Assembly (NCBI RefSeq): GCF_028285565.1
Contig: NZ_JANQOY010000036.1
Location: forward strand, 1 to 36,956
Direction: 5' to 3'
DNA: 36,956 bases
DNA from: Acaryochloris sp. IP29b_bin.148
GTDB lineage: Bacteria > Cyanobacteriota > Cyanobacteriia > Thermosynechococcales > Thermosynechococcaceae
Shown here: piece by piece, positions 36,328 through 36,956 of the stretch
Layout of the letters: each line of letters opens with the position of its first letter
How positions within the stretch are numbered: the first letter of the stretch is position 1
Program-made: the position numbers and the translations under genes
The notes under the pieces: model-generated
The model's input: the letters and a program-made list of their open reading frames with translations, nothing else
Database searches by the model: none
What the model was told of the DNA's origin: nothing

Positions 36328-36956
36328 TTAATCATTACTAAAATTATAATAACCATGATCTTCAGCATATGAATCCATGGCTTCTTTATCGTTCGGGTCT
36401 ACCAGCTCATAAAAATCTTCTGGTGTATAGTGCAAACGATAGGTGAAATGATCGGCAACATTTGCAGCTATCAGCTCACTGTAACCGTTCAAGTTTAGAC
36501 CGCAAGCTTTACATGAGAACTTTGTCGGGATAACTGACTGTCTAAGAATTACTTCATCTTCTTTGTTCTCAATTTGCTCACGTCCATATGTATCACCTTG
36601 AACCGTAGCTACGCACTTACAGGCAGGACATTCGACTCTATGATGCTGCTGATGGCTAAGTACTTCACCTTGTTCCTCTGACTCCTGTTTTAAGCTGGCT
36701 TGTTCCTCAGGAGCTTTTTCAGCGAAGACCTTTGCAAAAGCAGCAATTTTACTTTTGACCTTACTGGTCACTTCATTTTTAACTTCTTCAATTATCTTCT
36801 CAGCTGTTTGTGCTTCGTCTTCACCTAGCAAGCTAGTTAAGCTTTCACCTTGAGCTTCAGCTAGTGCAGCCTGGCTGAAATAACCATTCAGCAGTGGAGC
36901 GCTCTTATTCTTAGCTAGGCTGAGAATATGTCCTACGCTCAGGAGGCCGCTCCTCT
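36328..36956 (-). CDS. Hypothetical zinc-ribbon protein, 5' end outside window
   Basis: The minus-strand frame is open from the right edge to a TAA at 36328, giving at least 208 residues with no start codon needed inside the window (the leftmost in-frame TTG at 36831 is an internal Leu in this reading). The protein has an Ala/Leu/Gln-rich front, a Glu/Lys-rich helical stretch (IIEEVKNEVTSKVKSKIAAF), and two CxxC pairs, VECPACKC and FSCKACGLNL, that would form one zinc ribbon. An acidic C-terminal stretch (YTPEDFYELVDPNDKEAMDS) follows. I do not recognise the family. Its composition and the neighbouring decayed gene fit an accessory region. Confidence 0.7.
   Translation of the reverse strand, partial: RSGLLSVGHILSLAKNKSAPLLNGYFSQAALAEAQGESLTSLLGEDEAQTAEKIIEEVKNEVTSKVKSKIAAFAKVFAEKAPEEQASLKQESEEQGEVLSHQQHHRVECPACKCVATVQGDTYGREQIENKEDEVILRQSVIPTKFSCKACGLNLNGYSELIAANVADHFTYRLHYTPEDFYELVDPNDKEAMDSYAEDHGYYNFSND

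Noticed and set aside
1..36956. CRISPR array
   Set aside because: No set of regularly spaced direct repeats was seen anywhere in the window.

Overview
The window is chromosomal cyanobacterial DNA. The evidence is a ChlH-type magnesium chelatase subunit, the NblS-interacting protein SipA, a devBCA exporter, a GGPP synthase gene next to folD, a carotenoid oxygenase, and at least fifteen copies of the HIP1 octamer GCGATCGC (for example at 2882-2889 and 5265-5272). The protein sequences look most like a unicellular Acaryochloris-type organism. That genus guess is from memory and is tentative. Most genes are ordinary housekeeping genes, with a few accessory patches.

Layout. 1-2136: 5' part of a ChlH/BchH-like chelatase gene on the minus strand, running off the left edge. 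2231-2653: a lone HicB-like antitoxin. 2650-5107 (minus): divergent-PAP2 protein, crtE and folD, a probable isoprenoid/one-carbon operon. 5243-5467: sipA. 5464-8104 (minus): two M16 peptidase genes 10-13 bp apart, one active and one lacking the zinc site. 8327-9262: thrB. 9326-11668 (minus): a Wzc-like exopolysaccharide co-polymerase/ATPase with a 1.1 kb AT-rich gene-free region upstream. 12776-14131 (minus): glmU. 14539-17639: devB-devC-devA. 17752-19501: divergent pirin and LysR genes around a palindrome. 19665-21658: a membrane-anchored subtilisin overlapping a 74-residue protein gene. 21853-23215: a TetR gene and a divergent membrane-protein gene around a striking double palindrome. 23216-23704: gene-free, with repeat structures that look like mobile-element remnants. 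23705-25912 (minus): an Lhr-like helicase. 26045-27523 (minus): an ammonium transporter with a clear terminator. 28056-28340: a small unknown gene. 28563-31084 (minus): serA-prmA, overlapping by 1 nt. 31222-33435 (minus): an SLC12-like cation/chloride transporter. 33556-35622: a carotenoid oxygenase and a divergent PadR regulator with operator-like dyads and a near-consensus promoter. 35805-36276: a broken ychJ. 36328-36956 (minus): a zinc-ribbon protein running off the right edge.

Three divergent regulator/target pairs (LysR/pirin, TetR/membrane protein, PadR/carotenoid oxygenase) each have inverted repeats in a short shared intergenic region, so each looks like a self-contained regulatory switch. 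The best candidates for something undescribed are the TetR/membrane-protein pair, the subtilisin plus small-protein pair, and the roughly 120 bp inverted-repeat element at 23438-23558.
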